Shown here: positions 1-4,652 of the stretch, one piece after another
Layout of the letters: every line of letters begins with the position of its first letter
How positions within the stretch are numbered: position 1 is the stretch's first letter
NCBI GenBank assembly: GCA_026398675.1
Contig: JAPLSK010000120.1
Coordinates: forward strand, 1 to 9,974
Direction: 5' to 3'
Source: a bacterium
GTDB taxonomy: Bacteria > RBG-13-66-14
Length of the DNA stretch: 9,974 nt
Position numbers and translations under genes: made by a program
Notes under the pieces: model-generated
Databases searched by the model: none
Told to the model about the DNA's origin: nothing
What the model saw: only the letters and a program-made list of their open reading frames with translations

Positions 1-17
1 CCCGCTAATTGCGATGA

Positions 18-85
18 CGTAGGGGCGACCCTCTGCGGTCGCCCGCGGGCCGACCTAAACGGCGCGCCGTCGGTCGGCCCCTACG
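18..85. repeat. Compound palindromic element, two hairpins inside CGTAGGGG/CCCCTACG ends
   Basis: Outer inverted repeats CGTAGGGG (18-25) and CCCCTACG (78-85) enclose two hairpins. The first pairs GGGCGACC (23-30) with GGTCGCCC (37-44). The second pairs GGGCCGACC (47-55) with GGTCGGCCC (72-80), with a 16-nt loop containing GGCGCGCC. The second hairpin has the same stem as the copies at 4351 and 4483, where the loop is only TGAA. It resembles REP/MITE-like non-coding repeats. No transposase is nearby. Confidence 0.75.
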
Positions 86-112
86 AGGTTGATGCTGGAT
101 TGGCACTAAACA

Positions 113-139
113 CGTAGGGGCGGGTGTCCACACCCGCCC
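113..139. repeat. Palindromic element of the CGTAGGGG family
   Basis: It begins CGTAGGGG and forms a perfect 10-bp stem, GGGCGGGTGT (118-127) with ACACCCGCCC (130-139), and a 2-nt centre. The ends match the elements at 18-85 and 4317-4415, but the stem sequence differs. It is followed at 144-148 by five T residues, so it could act as a weak plus-strand terminator. Confidence 0.7.
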
Positions 140-167
140 TCCTTTTTATCCCTTACCCTCACACCCA

Positions 168-190
168 CCCTCTCCCTGAAAGGGAGAGGG
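168..190. repeat. CT-rich/GA-rich inverted repeat
   Basis: CCCTCTCCCT (168-177) pairs perfectly with AGGGAGAGGG (181-190) around the loop GAA. A looser second pair of the same composition lies at 201-210 and 236-248. A related CT-rich then GA-rich stretch occurs at 4434-4480. These look like a second dispersed non-coding repeat family, separate from the CGTAGGGG palindromes. Confidence 0.6.
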
Positions 191-252
191 GACCGCTGCA
201 CCCCTCTCCCTAGCTCGTAAGCGCGCTTCCCACCAGAGGGGGGAGGGGACAT

Positions 253-275
253 GCGGCCGATCCGCCGCCTTTTTT
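253..275 (+). terminator. Possible intrinsic terminator (plus strand)
   Basis: GCGGC (253-257) pairs with GCCGC (264-268) across a 6-nt loop and is followed by a six-T run at 270-275. The orientation would stop plus-strand transcription entering from the left, towards the convergent ribBA end. The stem is short, and no plus-strand gene is visible upstream within the window. Confidence 0.4.
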
Positions 276-300
276 CACTTCCGGGGACGCCGCGCGGACG

Positions 301-1578
301 CTACACGTCGGCCGACCCGCCGAAATCCGACTCCACCTCGTGCTGATGGTGGTGCGACTTTTCCTTCTCCGGCAGGTGGTCGAAGATATGCCCCATCTTC
401 TCCTGCTTGGTCCGGAGGTAGTGCAGGTTCTCGTCGGTGGAGTCCACCTCCACGGGCACGCGCTCGACGACCTCGAGGCCGTAGCCCACCAGGGCGACTA
501 TCTTGCGCGGGTTGTTGGTCATGAGCTTGAGCTTGCGGACACCGAGGTCGTAGAGAATCTGGGCCCCGATACCGTAGTCGCGCAGGTCGGCGGGGAAGCC
601 GAGCTCCAGGTTGGCCTCCACGGTGTCGCGCCCCAGGTCCTGGAGGGCGTAGGCCCGGATTTTGTTCACCAGGCCGATGCCGCGCCCCTCCTGCCGCAGG
701 TACAGAAGGACCCCCCGCCCTTCGCCGGCGATGGCCCGGAGCGCCACGTCGAGCTGCGGGCCGCAGTCGCAGCGCAGGCTGTGGAAGGTGTCCCCGGTGA
801 GGCACTCGGAGTGTACCCGCACCAGGACGGGTTCCTCGCCGTCGAACTCGCCCATCACCAGGGCCACGTGGTAATCGTCGGAGATGGTGGAGGTGAAGGC
901 GTGGATGGTGAACTCGCCGAAGACGCTGGGGAGTCGGGCCGAGGCGACCCTCTTCACCAAAACCTCGGTGCGGCGGCGGTACTCGATCAGGTCGGCGATG
1001 GAGATGAGCCGGACCCCCCATTCTTTTTTCAGCTCCTTGAGCTGGGGGAGGCGGGCCATGGTCCCGTCGGCGTTGAGAATCTCGATGAGAACGCCGACCG
1101 ACTCGATTCCGGCCAGACGGCAGAGGTCCACGACGGCCTCGGTGTGACCGGCGCGGACCAGCACCCCGCCCTCCCGGGCGCGCAGGGGGTTGATGTGACC
1201 CGGTCGGGCGAAATCCCCGGGCGTCGAGGAGGGGTTCGCCAGAGCCCGGAGGGTTTTGGAACGCTCCTCGGCGGAGATGCCCGTGGTCACCCCGTGGCGG
1301 TAGTCCACGGTGACGGTGAAGGGTGTGCCCAGGAGGGCGGTCGAGTGGGCATCGGGCACCATCATGTCGAGCTCGAGGCGCCGGGTGGCCTCGGGCGCCA
1401 GGGGGGTGCAGAGCATGCCGCGCCCGTGGACGATCATGAAGTTCACGTCCTCGGGGCGGCAGAACCGGGCCCCCATGACCAGGTCGCCCTCGTTCTCCCG
1501 GTCCTCGTCGTCCACGACGATGATCATCTCGCCGTTTCTTATTGCCTTCAGGGCCGACTCGATGCCGTCGAAAGGCAC
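301..1578 (-). CDS. ribBA: Bifunctional RibBA: DHBP synthase / GTP cyclohydrolase II
   Basis: This cytosolic enzyme supplies both precursors of riboflavin. The RibB half converts ribulose 5-phosphate to 3,4-dihydroxy-2-butanone 4-phosphate. The RibA half opens GTP to a diaminopyrimidine. The protein has 425 residues, normal for RibBA. RibB spans about 1-200, with the acidic motif DDEDRENEGDL at 23-33, HINPLRAREGG at 128-138 and GHTEA at 144-148. RibA spans about 205-400, with zinc ligands Cys259, Cys270 and Cys272, then QEGRGIGL at 296-303 and TNNPRK at 354-359. I chose the GTG at 1578 because GGAGG lies 4 nt upstream and the protein then begins exactly at the RibB domain. The open frame runs further upstream to 1881 but only shadows acyP. 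The tail after residue 405 is His-rich and not part of the usual catalytic core. It is the last gene of the operon, 73 nt after acyP. Confidence 0.97.
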   Translation of the reverse strand: MPFDGIESALKAIRNGEMIIVVDDEDRENEGDLVMGARFCRPEDVNFMIVHGRGMLCTPLAPEATRRLELDMMVPDAHSTALLGTPFTVTVDYRHGVTTGISAEERSKTLRALANPSSTPGDFARPGHINPLRAREGGVLVRAGHTEAVVDLCRLAGIESVGVLIEILNADGTMARLPQLKELKKEWGVRLISIADLIEYRRRTEVLVKRVASARLPSVFGEFTIHAFTSTISDDYHVALVMGEFDGEEPVLVRVHSECLTGDTFHSLRCDCGPQLDVALRAIAGEGRGVLLYLRQEGRGIGLVNKIRAYALQDLGRDTVEANLELGFPADLRDYGIGAQILYDLGVRKLKLMTNNPRKIVALVGYGLEVVERVPVEVDSTDENLHYLRTKQEKMGHIFDHLPEKEKSHHHQHEVESDFGGSADV

Positions 1579-1614
1579 GTTACCTCCGTCGTTCGGGCTC
1601 GCACATCGTATCGT

Positions 1615-1640
1615 AAAACCCCGCGCCGCTCGGGACGGGG
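1615..1640 (-). terminator. Weak hairpin with TTTT between acyP and ribBA
   Basis: On the minus strand CCCCG pairs with CGGGG over a 16-nt interior and is followed by TTTT, 37 nt before the ribBA start. It could attenuate ribBA relative to the upstream genes. The loop is long and the T-tract short, so this may be chance in GC-rich DNA. Confidence 0.25.
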
Positions 1641-1651
1641 AGTCACCTTTT

Positions 1652-1924
1652 TTATAATACGCTGAAATCGCGGTAGGTTTCCGTGGCCGGGGCCCATTGG
1701 AGCTTGACGTCCGAGACGCGGGAAGCCGACGGACCCTCGCGCAGGAGGGCGACGAGCGATTCCAGGTCGCCCCGCTCGCCCACCGCGACCACCCGGACCG
1801 TCCCATCGGGCAGGTTGGCCACCGTGCCGAGGAGGCCCAGCGACCGGGCGTGGCGCACCACGAACCAGCGGAAGCCCACACCCTGGACCGACCCCACCAC
1901 GACCGCCTGCAGCGCCTCTTTCAC
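1652..1924 (-). CDS. acyP: Acylphosphatase
   Basis: This small cytosolic enzyme hydrolyses acyl phosphates such as acetyl phosphate or 1,3-bisphosphoglycerate. The protein has 90 residues, the usual family length. Its N-terminal half carries the phosphate-binding loop GSVQGVGFR (11-19) with catalytic Arg19, then GTVANLPDGTV (33-43) with catalytic Asn37. Both match the acylphosphatase signatures. The start is GTG, whose bases overlap the TGA stop of the upstream gene (1921-1924, GTGA), which suggests translational coupling. It is the middle gene of the operon with the LOG-like protein and ribBA. No special metabolic link to riboflavin synthesis is known to me, so co-transcription may be incidental. 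Identification is firm; the physiological substrate is unknown. Confidence 0.95.
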   Translation of the reverse strand: MKEALQAVVVGSVQGVGFRWFVVRHARSLGLLGTVANLPDGTVRVVAVGERGDLESLVALLREGPSASRVSDVKLQWAPATETYRDFSVL

Positions 1925-2424
1925 GTCACATCCGGGGATTGCCGCGCCAGCCGAAGCGCCATTTCCACGGCCTCCTGGGGCGAGTGGGCGTGGTGAAGCG
2001 GGTCTTGAGTCTTCCGTCCGGCGGGGGGCGGCGGAAGCAGCCAGCTCCCCAGGGTGACGACGGGGCGGCCGATTTTGAGCGCCAGGGCGATTTCCGAAAG
2101 GGTGCCGTAGAAGCCGTCTATGGCGATGACCGCCCGGCCCGAGGCGACGACCATGGCGTTCCGGGCCACGCCCAGGCCGGTGGGTATCCGGATGTCCACG
2201 TAGGGATTGGCCTCGGCGTCATCGTACCCCAAAAGGATGCCGACGGAGGTGCCCCCGGCTTTTGCGGCTCCGCGGCAGGCCGCCTCCATCACGCCGGTCC
2301 GGCCGCCGCACACCAGCACCGCCCCGGCCTCGGCCAGCAAAAAGCCGACCTCCTCCGCCTTGGCCGCCGTGGATTCGTTGCAGGTGGCGCCGCCGATGAT
2401 GCTGATCTGAAGCTTTCTCTCCAA
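1921..2424 (-). CDS. LOG-like / TIGR00725-type nucleotide-binding Rossmann protein
   Basis: The 167-residue protein resembles the TIGR00725 branch of the LOG/SLOG superfamily. That superfamily includes nucleoside-monophosphate phosphoribohydrolases (cytokinin-activating LOG) and molybdenum-cofactor carrier-like proteins. Visible motifs are SIIGGA near the N-terminus (8-13), CGGRTGVMEAA (39-49), EANPYVDIRIPTGLG (71-85) and GFYGTLSEIALALK (104-117). LOG enzymes usually carry PGGxGTxxE; here the stretch reads DGFYGTLSE, so enzymatic activity is uncertain. A Pro-rich insertion follows at 131-134. The frame opens further upstream to 2505, but those GTG/ATG codons lie inside the predicted promoter. 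A TTG at 2424 has AAGGGGG 6 nt upstream and gives the normal family length, so I prefer it. It is the first gene of the operon and overlaps acyP by 4 nt. Confidence 0.85.
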   Translation of the reverse strand: MERKLQISIIGGATCNESTAAKAEEVGFLLAEAGAVLVCGGRTGVMEAACRGAAKAGGTSVGILLGYDDAEANPYVDIRIPTGLGVARNAMVVASGRAVIAIDGFYGTLSEIALALKIGRPVVTLGSWLLPPPPAGRKTQDPLHHAHSPQEAVEMALRLARQSPDVT

Positions 2425-2483
2425 GCGACGCCCCCTTCGATGCGCCGTCGGGGTACGGTCGAACCCGGCCCGGACCGGCCTGG

Positions 2484-2512
2484 ATTTTACGACCATCCCC
2501 ATCACGGGTCAA
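2484..2512 (-). promoter_or_regulatory. Sigma-70-type promoter of the LOG-acyP-ribBA operon
   Basis: On the minus strand, TTGACC (2507-2512) and TAAAAT (2484-2489) are separated by exactly 17 nt. Transcription would start near 2477, leaving a leader of about 53 nt before the TTG start at 2424. The leader is too short for an FMN riboswitch. Confidence 0.7.
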
Positions 2513-2526
2513 GGCGACCCCCGGGC

Positions 2527-2556
2527 TGGACTCGACTCGAACGGCCGTTGTATGAT
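2527..2556 (+). promoter_or_regulatory. Candidate promoter of the zinc-ribbon membrane gene
   Basis: TGGACT (2527-2532) and TATGAT (2551-2556) are spaced 18 nt apart on the plus strand. This lies back to back with the minus-strand promoter at 2484-2512. The predicted start near 2563 would exclude the ATG at 2552 and favour the ATG at 2585. Confidence 0.45.
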
Positions 2557-2584
2557 AAAAGCATACTTTGGCTCGGTGGTCTTC

Positions 2585-3307
2585 ATGGGCGATCCGGTCT
2601 GCTACAACTGCAAAGGGACGCTCACCGAATCCGGTCTGGGTGTCAAGTGCCCCTACTGCGGCTCGATGAGCTTCGTGGCCCCGGACGGGCGCGCCGTCGC
2701 TCACCTGGTCCACCCGCTGGCGCCGCTGGATCCGGGGGGGCTTTTGGCGGAAAAGCTCGCCCGAATGGGCATCCCCTGCACCATCGAGAAGAACGAGCCG
2801 CTCTGGGCGCCCTGCTATCTCTTCACCCCCGCGGAGGACAAGCCGCTCTGGCGGGTCGCGTACGCCGACGTGGCGGGTCGTTTTTACGCGAACCTCCCCC
2901 CGCCGCAGCGCAAGCTCGTCCCCTACTACGCGCCCCCCGAGCCATACCGGTTGGTCGAGCCTTCCATCACCCCGGCCCAGGCCGAGTCGCATCTGTTGCA
3001 ACGGGGGCTGGAGAGCCCCCGGAAGTACGATACGGCGCTGGTCCACATGCCGATTCACCGTCTGCACTACGCGGCAGGCGGACGGCGGGGCGTGGCTCTG
3101 GCGGTTGCCGAGCGGGTCTACATGGAAACGCCGGCCAGACCTACGGAAACCGGCCTCGGGCGTTTGCGTCTATACTACGGGGTGGGGACGGCGGCCCTGG
3201 TACTTCTATCCACCGTGGCCGTCGGAGGGGTCCCGGGGGCCGTCACCGCCTTCGCCCTGGGGATTGCCGGAACCGTTCTCCTCGCCCGGGCGACCCGCTC
3301 GGGTTAG
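2585..3307 (+). CDS. Zinc-ribbon protein with two C-terminal membrane segments, function unknown
   Basis: I do not recognise a characterised family. The 240-residue protein opens with a zinc-ribbon pattern, Cys6-x2-Cys9 and Cys22-x2-Cys25. A soluble region of about 150 residues follows, with many aromatic and proline residues (PPPQRKLVPYYAPPEP at 105-120). Two hydrophobic segments, about 195-213 and 217-235, are joined by a short GG turn. This suggests a hairpin anchor with the bulk of the protein on the cytosolic side. An ATG also exists at 2552, but it overlaps the predicted -10 box. The ATG at 2585 has GGTGG 5 nt upstream and sits just before the cysteine motif. The gene stands alone between a divergent promoter and a possible terminator at 3326-3352. 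Codon use with strong third-position GC matches its neighbours, so the reading frame is probably real. Confidence 0.75.
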   Translation: MGDPVCYNCKGTLTESGLGVKCPYCGSMSFVAPDGRAVAHLVHPLAPLDPGGLLAEKLARMGIPCTIEKNEPLWAPCYLFTPAEDKPLWRVAYADVAGRFYANLPPPQRKLVPYYAPPEPYRLVEPSITPAQAESHLLQRGLESPRKYDTALVHMPIHRLHYAAGGRRGVALAVAERVYMETPARPTETGLGRLRLYYGVGTAALVLLSTVAVGGVPGAVTAFALGIAGTVLLARATRSG

Positions 3308-3325
3308 GGATGCCGCGTCGTTACC

Positions 3326-3352
3326 CGACCCACGCCGTATTCGGGTCGTTTT
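3326..3352 (+). terminator. Probable intrinsic terminator after the zinc-ribbon gene
   Basis: CGACCC (3326-3331) pairs with GGGTCG (3343-3348) over an 11-nt loop and is followed by TTTT (3349-3352). It lies 19 nt after the stop codon. The T-tract is short. Confidence 0.5.
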
Positions 3353-3355
3353 ACC

Positions 3356-3373
3356 GGGGTTAAGATTAACCCC
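3356..3373. promoter_or_regulatory. Perfect 18-bp dyad upstream of the OMP promoter
   Basis: GGGGTTAAGATTAACCCC is a perfect 8-bp inverted repeat around a GA centre. It ends 34 bp before the -35 box of the outer-membrane protein gene. Its size and symmetry suit a dimeric regulator, but it could also be the stem of a hairpin behind the preceding gene. Between dyad and promoter the motif TTGCAGA occurs twice, at 3383-3389 and 3396-3402, 13 bp apart. Confidence 0.45.
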
Positions 3374-3407
3374 CACAACAGATTGCAGAAAAAAGTTGCA
3401 GAATAAT

Positions 3408-3436
3408 TTGACTTTTTTTGCCGGTGAGGCTATACT
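3408..3436 (+). promoter_or_regulatory. Strong sigma-70-type promoter of the outer-membrane protein gene
   Basis: TTGACT (3408-3413) and TATACT (3431-3436) are separated by 17 nt, each one mismatch or close to consensus. An A/T-rich stretch just upstream (3383-3407) could act as an UP element. Transcription would start near 3443, giving a leader of about 93 nt. Confidence 0.8.
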
Positions 3437-3453
3437 CTACCAATAATCTTGTT

Positions 3454-3492
3454 AGAACCCATGCGGGTTCTGCCTAAGCCTATCAAAGGCTT
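3454..3492 (+). promoter_or_regulatory. Two tandem hairpins in the OMP mRNA leader
   Basis: AGAACCC (3454-3460) pairs with GGGTTCT (3465-3471) over the loop ATGC. Then AAGCCT (3476-3481) pairs with AGGCTT (3487-3492) over ATCAA. They begin about 11 nt after the predicted transcription start. By analogy with the ompA leader of enteric bacteria, 5' hairpins can protect an abundant mRNA from decay; that role here is inferred. Confidence 0.5.
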
Positions 3493-3535
3493 GTGTGTAA
3501 CCTACGTCCTAACCCTAAACCCTAAGGAGCTCCAC

Positions 3536-4120
3536 ATGAAGAAATTCCTCATTTTGGCCGTCGTCCTGCTCATGATGGCTCCGGCCGCGTTCGGCAAGAA
3601 CATGGTCGAGGGCAAGTTCGGTGCCGGCCTGGCTCTGGGCACTGGTGAGTCCCTCAGCATGACGGATTCCGGCAACCAGCTCGGACTGGGCCTCGTCCTG
3701 CAGTACGGCATCACCGGCCTGACCTTCCAGGGCTACTTCGATTACGACATGGCCCTCGCTCCGAAGACCAGTGATGACATCACCGGTGAAGCGCAGTCCG
3801 TCATGGAATTCGGCGTCAACTTCCTGGGCACCGTCGGCGACGGCCCCTTCGTGGGCTATGCCGGCCTCGGCTTCTTCTACGGCATGGCGACTCACACCCC
3901 CGCGGAAGACGCCGATGAGATGAGCCAGAGCACCCTGGGTCTCAACCTGACCGCCGCCATGGATTACTTCCTCAACGACATGATCGCCCTGGGCTTCCAG
4001 GTCACCTATCCGATCTCTCTGTCCAGCACCATTTCCGTTGCTGGTACTGACGCTGAGTACGGCGGTGGCGCGAACGCAGCCGGCATGGGCTACAAGGTCG
4101 ACATCAGCTTCTTCTTCTAG
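3536..4120 (+). CDS. Small outer-membrane beta-barrel protein
   Basis: The 194-residue precursor has a clear Sec signal peptide: MKKF, a hydrophobic core and a likely cleavage after Ala-Phe-Gly at about residue 20. The mature part is Gly-rich with alternating hydrophobic and polar residues, for example 48-70, 90-118 and 146-162. It ends in DISFFF, whose terminal phenylalanine is the usual signal for BAM-assisted insertion. Length and pattern suit an eight-stranded OmpX/OmpW-like barrel. I cannot say whether it is a pore, an adhesin or a structural protein. I chose the ATG at 3536 because AAGGAG lies 6 nt upstream and the signal peptide begins there; an in-frame ATG at 3449 would add 29 unrelated residues. 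A strong promoter, structured leader and double terminator suggest an abundant product. Confidence 0.87.
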   Translation: MKKFLILAVVLLMMAPAAFGKNMVEGKFGAGLALGTGESLSMTDSGNQLGLGLVLQYGITGLTFQGYFDYDMALAPKTSDDITGEAQSVMEFGVNFLGTVGDGPFVGYAGLGFFYGMATHTPAEDADEMSQSTLGLNLTAAMDYFLNDMIALGFQVTYPISLSSTISVAGTDAEYGGGANAAGMGYKVDISFFF

Positions 4121-4137
4121 AGTTAAGCATCGTTCGT

Positions 4138-4168
4138 AAAGGGGGCCGGTATTGGCCCCCTTTTTTAT
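4138..4168 (+). terminator. Intrinsic terminator of the OMP gene, copy 1
   Basis: GGGGGCC (4141-4147) pairs with GGCCCCC (4154-4160) over GGTATT. A six-T run follows, and AAA before the stem extends the pairing. It lies 17 nt after the stop codon and is a textbook intrinsic terminator. Confidence 0.9.
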
Positions 4169-4253
4169 AGGCGGGCACGGTAGAGATGGGGGCCGGTTTC
4201 GGCCCCCTTTTTTATTGTCGGGCACGGTAGAGATGGGGGCCGGTATTGGCCGT
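4141..4253. repeat. Tandem 47-bp repeat carrying the terminator, two full copies and a partial third
   Basis: Units start at 4141, 4188 and 4235. Each contains the GGGGGCC hairpin, and the first two continue with a T-run and the linker GGGCACGGTAGAGAT. The third keeps the left arm and loop, but the right arm is degraded to GGCCGTGCC and the T-tract is lost, so it is no longer a terminator. Confidence 0.85.
4188..4213 (+). terminator. Intrinsic terminator of the OMP gene, copy 2
   Basis: The same stem, GGGGGCC (4188-4194) with GGCCCCC (4201-4207), closes over GGTTTC and is followed by TTTTTT. It starts exactly 47 bp after copy 1 and gives a back-up stop. Confidence 0.88.
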
Positions 4254-4270
4254 GCCTCACATATCTCCCG

Positions 4271-4304
4271 CGTAAAGGGCGGCATACAGAGCTGCCGCCC
4301 TACG
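4271..4304. repeat. Palindromic element with CGTA/TACG ends
   Basis: AGGGCGGCA (4276-4284) pairs perfectly with TGCCGCCCT (4293-4301) over an 8-nt loop. The flanks are CGTA and TACG. It belongs to the same family as the other palindromes here by its ends, with a different stem. Confidence 0.65.
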
Positions 4305-4316
4305 TCTCATTGCACT

Positions 4317-4386
4317 CGTAGGGCGGGGGCTTGAGTACCCCGCCCCATTTGCGGGCCGACCTGAAGGTCGGCCCCTACGAGGGTGA
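4317..4386. repeat. Compound palindromic element, two hairpins between CGTAGGG and CCCTACG
   Basis: The first hairpin pairs GGGCGGGG (4321-4328) with CCCCGCCC (4338-4345). The second pairs GGGCCGACC (4353-4361) with GGTCGGCCC (4366-4374) over TGAA. The whole is bounded by CGTAGGG (4317-4323) and CCCTACG (4373-4379), the same two-hairpin architecture as 18-85. The right half, 4351-4387, is identical over 37 bp to 4483-4519. Confidence 0.72.
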
Positions 4387-4388
4387 CT

Positions 4389-4424
4389 CGTAGGGGAGGG
4401 TCTCCTGACCCTCCCGTTTTTTTT
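4389..4424 (+). terminator. Palindromic repeat element followed by eight T residues
   Basis: The element begins CGTAGGGG like its relatives. GGGAGGGT (4394-4401) pairs with ACCCTCCC (4408-4415) over CTCCTG, followed by G and eight T residues (4417-4424). It has all the parts of a plus-strand intrinsic terminator, although the OMP gene already has two. Confidence 0.6.
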
Positions 4425-4482
4425 CAAAGGCAGCCCTCACCCCGACCCGTCGGCGCGCCGCTCCCACGGGGAGAGGGAGACC

Positions 4483-4519
4483 GCGGGCCGACCTGAAGGT
4501 CGGCCCCTACGAGGGTGAC
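4483..4519. repeat. Second exact copy of the 37-bp palindromic repeat
   Basis: It is identical to 4351-4387, with stem GGGCCGACC/GGTCGGCCC, loop TGAA and tail CCTACGAGGGTGAC. Unlike the first copy it is not preceded by a CGTAGGG hairpin but by the CT/GA-rich repeat at 4434-4480. Confidence 0.75.
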
Positions 4520-4558
4520 GCACGACCCACCCCTCACCCCTGCATTCTCCTAAATATA

Positions 4559-4581
4559 GGACCGGGACTTTTGTCCCCGTC
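4559..4581. repeat. Imperfect hairpin GACCGGGAC/GTCCCCGTC
   Basis: The arms flank a TTTT loop, with a perfect inner stem GGGAC/GTCCC. No T-tract follows. It may be another dispersed palindrome type; no function is evident. Confidence 0.4.
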
Positions 4582-4610
4582 ACACACCTGAGGCGGGTGG
4601 TTTTCCCGGT

Positions 4611-4633
4611 AAAAAAAGGGGGCGTGCGCCCCC
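4611..4633 (-). terminator. Intrinsic terminator of the por operon
   Basis: On the minus strand GGGGGC pairs with GCCCCC over a 4-nt loop and is followed by seven T residues (plus-strand A run 4611-4617). It lies about 20 nt after the porB stop. Confidence 0.9.
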
Positions 4634-4652
4634 TATTCGAATACCCGCGCGT

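Larger units (their letters stand above)
1..300. other. Gene-free repeat-rich region downstream of ribBA
   Basis: I see no credible gene here. The stretch holds palindromic elements at 18-85 and 113-139, CT-rich/GA-rich inverted repeats at 168-190 and 201-248, and a hairpin plus T-tract at 253-275. It lies downstream of the minus-strand ribBA gene, so ribBA transcripts would run into it. No T-rich intrinsic terminator is visible on the minus strand, so how that operon ends is unclear. Confidence 0.7.
4121..4652. other. Gene-free region with terminators and dispersed palindromes
   Basis: No credible gene is visible. From left to right it holds the duplicated terminator of the OMP gene (4138-4253), palindromic elements at 4271-4304, 4317-4379, 4389-4415 and 4483-4518, a CT/GA-rich repeat at 4434-4480, a further hairpin at 4559-4581 and the minus-strand porB terminator at 4611-4633. 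It separates converging transcription units. Confidence 0.75.

Noticed and set aside
1579..1651. FMN riboswitch upstream of ribBA
   Set aside because: The 73-nt gap is too short for the RFN fold and lacks its conserved segments; the operon leader at 2425-2477 is also too short.
340..1665. Long plus-strand open frame opposite ribBA
   Set aside because: It is antisense to a gene with full RibB and RibA motifs; its translation is low-complexity Gly/Val/His-rich sequence typical of GC-rich shadow frames.
1579..1881. N-terminal extension of RibBA to 1881
   Set aside because: It overlaps acylphosphatase in another frame; the GTG at 1578 has a GGAGG site and begins the RibB domain.
1939..3363. 474-codon plus-strand open frame spanning the LOG-like gene and the zinc-ribbon gene
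   Set aside because: It crosses the divergent promoter region and overlaps two better supported genes in other frames; its composition is Arg/Gly/Pro-rich.
4152..4334. 60-codon plus-strand open frame after the OMP gene
   Set aside because: It lies within tandem terminators and palindromic repeats and has no coding signature.
4351..4519. CRISPR-like direct repeats
   Set aside because: Only two exact copies exist 132 bp apart, the spacing is filled with other repeats, and no cas gene is present.
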